DNA from: Acidobacteriota bacterium
GTDB taxonomy: Bacteria; Acidobacteriota; Holophagae; Acanthopleuribacterales; Acanthopleuribacteraceae
DNA: 44,970 nt
Assembly: GCA_030066195.1 (NCBI GenBank)
Contig: JASJCB010000035.1
Coordinates: 1-44,970 of the forward strand
Direction: 5' to 3'
Positions 44,470 through 44,970 of this stretch are shown in pieces. Position numbers and translations under genes: made by a program. The notes under the pieces were generated by a model that saw nothing but the letters and a program-made list of their open reading frames with translations, was not told the DNA's origin and searched no databases. Position 1 is the first letter of the stretch. Each line of letters starts with the position of its first letter.

Positions 44470-44970
44470 CCCTTGCGTCCTCCGTGGAAGAATAGCCGGT
44501 AGTAGCCGCGTTCGGGTTCGGCGGGATCGTTATCGCAGACGGCGATCTCCAGGCCGTCCAGTACGATCACCCCGGCGGCAGCCTGATCGGCGAACTGGTT
44601 GCCCACTTTTTTGAAGCGGTTCAGGCAGACATTGACCACGCCGTCCAGGCCCATGAGCGCCTGGAACAAGTCCGATGCGTGGATATCCTCGCCGAAGGCC
44701 AGTCGGCCCGGCCTGAAAAAGCCCTCGGGACCCTGTCCCAGCGCCTGTTCGACGGCCCGGCGCACCTCGGATTGGAAGAAGTTGGGCGCTACCCGGACCG
44801 AGATGGAAAGGCTGATGCCCACCGGCACGGCGTCCTGCAACAGGACCTGTTGACCGATCATGCGCCGGGCGTCCAGGTAGGGGCGCAGCACGGTGCGAAT
44901 GGTGGGGTTGACGGTCCATTGGGGTTGGGGCAAATCCTGGGTCAGATGGAATATATCAACCGCATCTTTG
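44466..44970 (-). CDS. Baseplate J-like protein, C-terminal part (cut by window edge)
   Basis: The frame is open to the right edge, giving 167 residues of a longer protein. It begins KDAVDIFHLTQD, then NPTIRTVLRPYLDARRMIG, a typical turn into the last domain of J-like proteins. It then has VPVGISLSISVRVAPNF and GEDIHASDLFQALMGLDGVV, which parallels LGQPVYLSEVYHVVEGITGV of the next gene. So two J-type proteins lie in tandem. A TTG at 44933 is an internal codon, not the start. The stop overlaps the next ATG. Confidence 0.8.
   Translation of the reverse strand, partial: KDAVDIFHLTQDLPQPQWTVNPTIRTVLRPYLDARRMIGQQVLLQDAVPVGISLSISVRVAPNFFQSEVRRAVEQALGQGPEGFFRPGRLAFGEDIHASDLFQALMGLDGVVNVCLNRFKKVGNQFADQAAAGVIVLDGLEIAVCDNDPAEPERGYYRLFFHGGRKG

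Overview
The window is about 45 kb of GC-rich bacterial DNA with three unrelated gene blocks and repeat-rich non-coding DNA between them. The organism is probably a marine, social or predatory type of bacterium, such as an Acanthopleuribacter-like acidobacterium or a myxobacterium. I infer this from a PUFA-type synthase in the order described for myxobacteria, a contractile-injection locus with several DUF4157 cargo proteins, and a Wzx/Wza-type exopolysaccharide locus. No rRNA or tRNA gene is present to settle the taxonomy.

Block 1 (400-10163, + strand) is a tightly coupled exopolysaccharide operon of eight genes, mostly overlapping by a few bases, behind a good sigma-70-like promoter at 253-282. 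It encodes a WecG/TagA-type glycosyltransferase fused to a remnant initiating-transferase domain, an intact initiating sugar-1-phosphate transferase, a nucleotidyltransferase-like/beta-helix protein with a second remnant transferase domain, a STAS protein, a Wza-like export protein, a Wzc-like co-polymerase with a decayed kinase domain, a GT4 glycosyltransferase and a Wzx-like flippase. No polymerase (Wzy) is visible. The operon ends at a roughly 446-bp imperfect palindrome (10165-10610).

Block 2 (10642-28163) is a secondary-lipid (PUFA-type) synthase locus. An XRE/ScfR(RamB)-like regulator on the - strand faces away from pfaD, pfaA and pfaC on the + strand. The regulator-pfaD gap holds an 8-copy, roughly 41-bp minisatellite and a promoter with a dyad. 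PfaA is KS-AT-4xACP-KR-DH. PfaC is KS-CLF-AT-DH-DH, so the AT that is a separate PfaB in marine gammaproteobacteria is built in. PfaA and PfaC both appear to use TTG starts, and the PfaC start lies in a 7-bp tandem repeat. No phosphopantetheinyl transferase is visible.

Block 3 (30190-44970, - strand) is the distal end of an extracellular contractile injection system (eCIS) operon that continues beyond the right edge. In transcription order it has two baseplate J-like proteins (the first cut by the window), a tail protein I-like baseplate protein, a DUF6519-like beta-helix protein with 31-residue repeats, and four DUF4157 proteins. The four share an N-terminal segment, a CxxC motif and an HELTH core, but have four different C-terminal domains: PD-(D/E)XK-like plus membrane segments, permuted NlpC/P60-like, an HExxxH metallopeptidase-like domain, and a putative Cys/His hydrolase. 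I read this as a cassette of swappable injection cargoes. Between blocks 2 and 3 lie a small lipoprotein gene and about 1.5 kb of lower-complexity DNA without a convincing gene.
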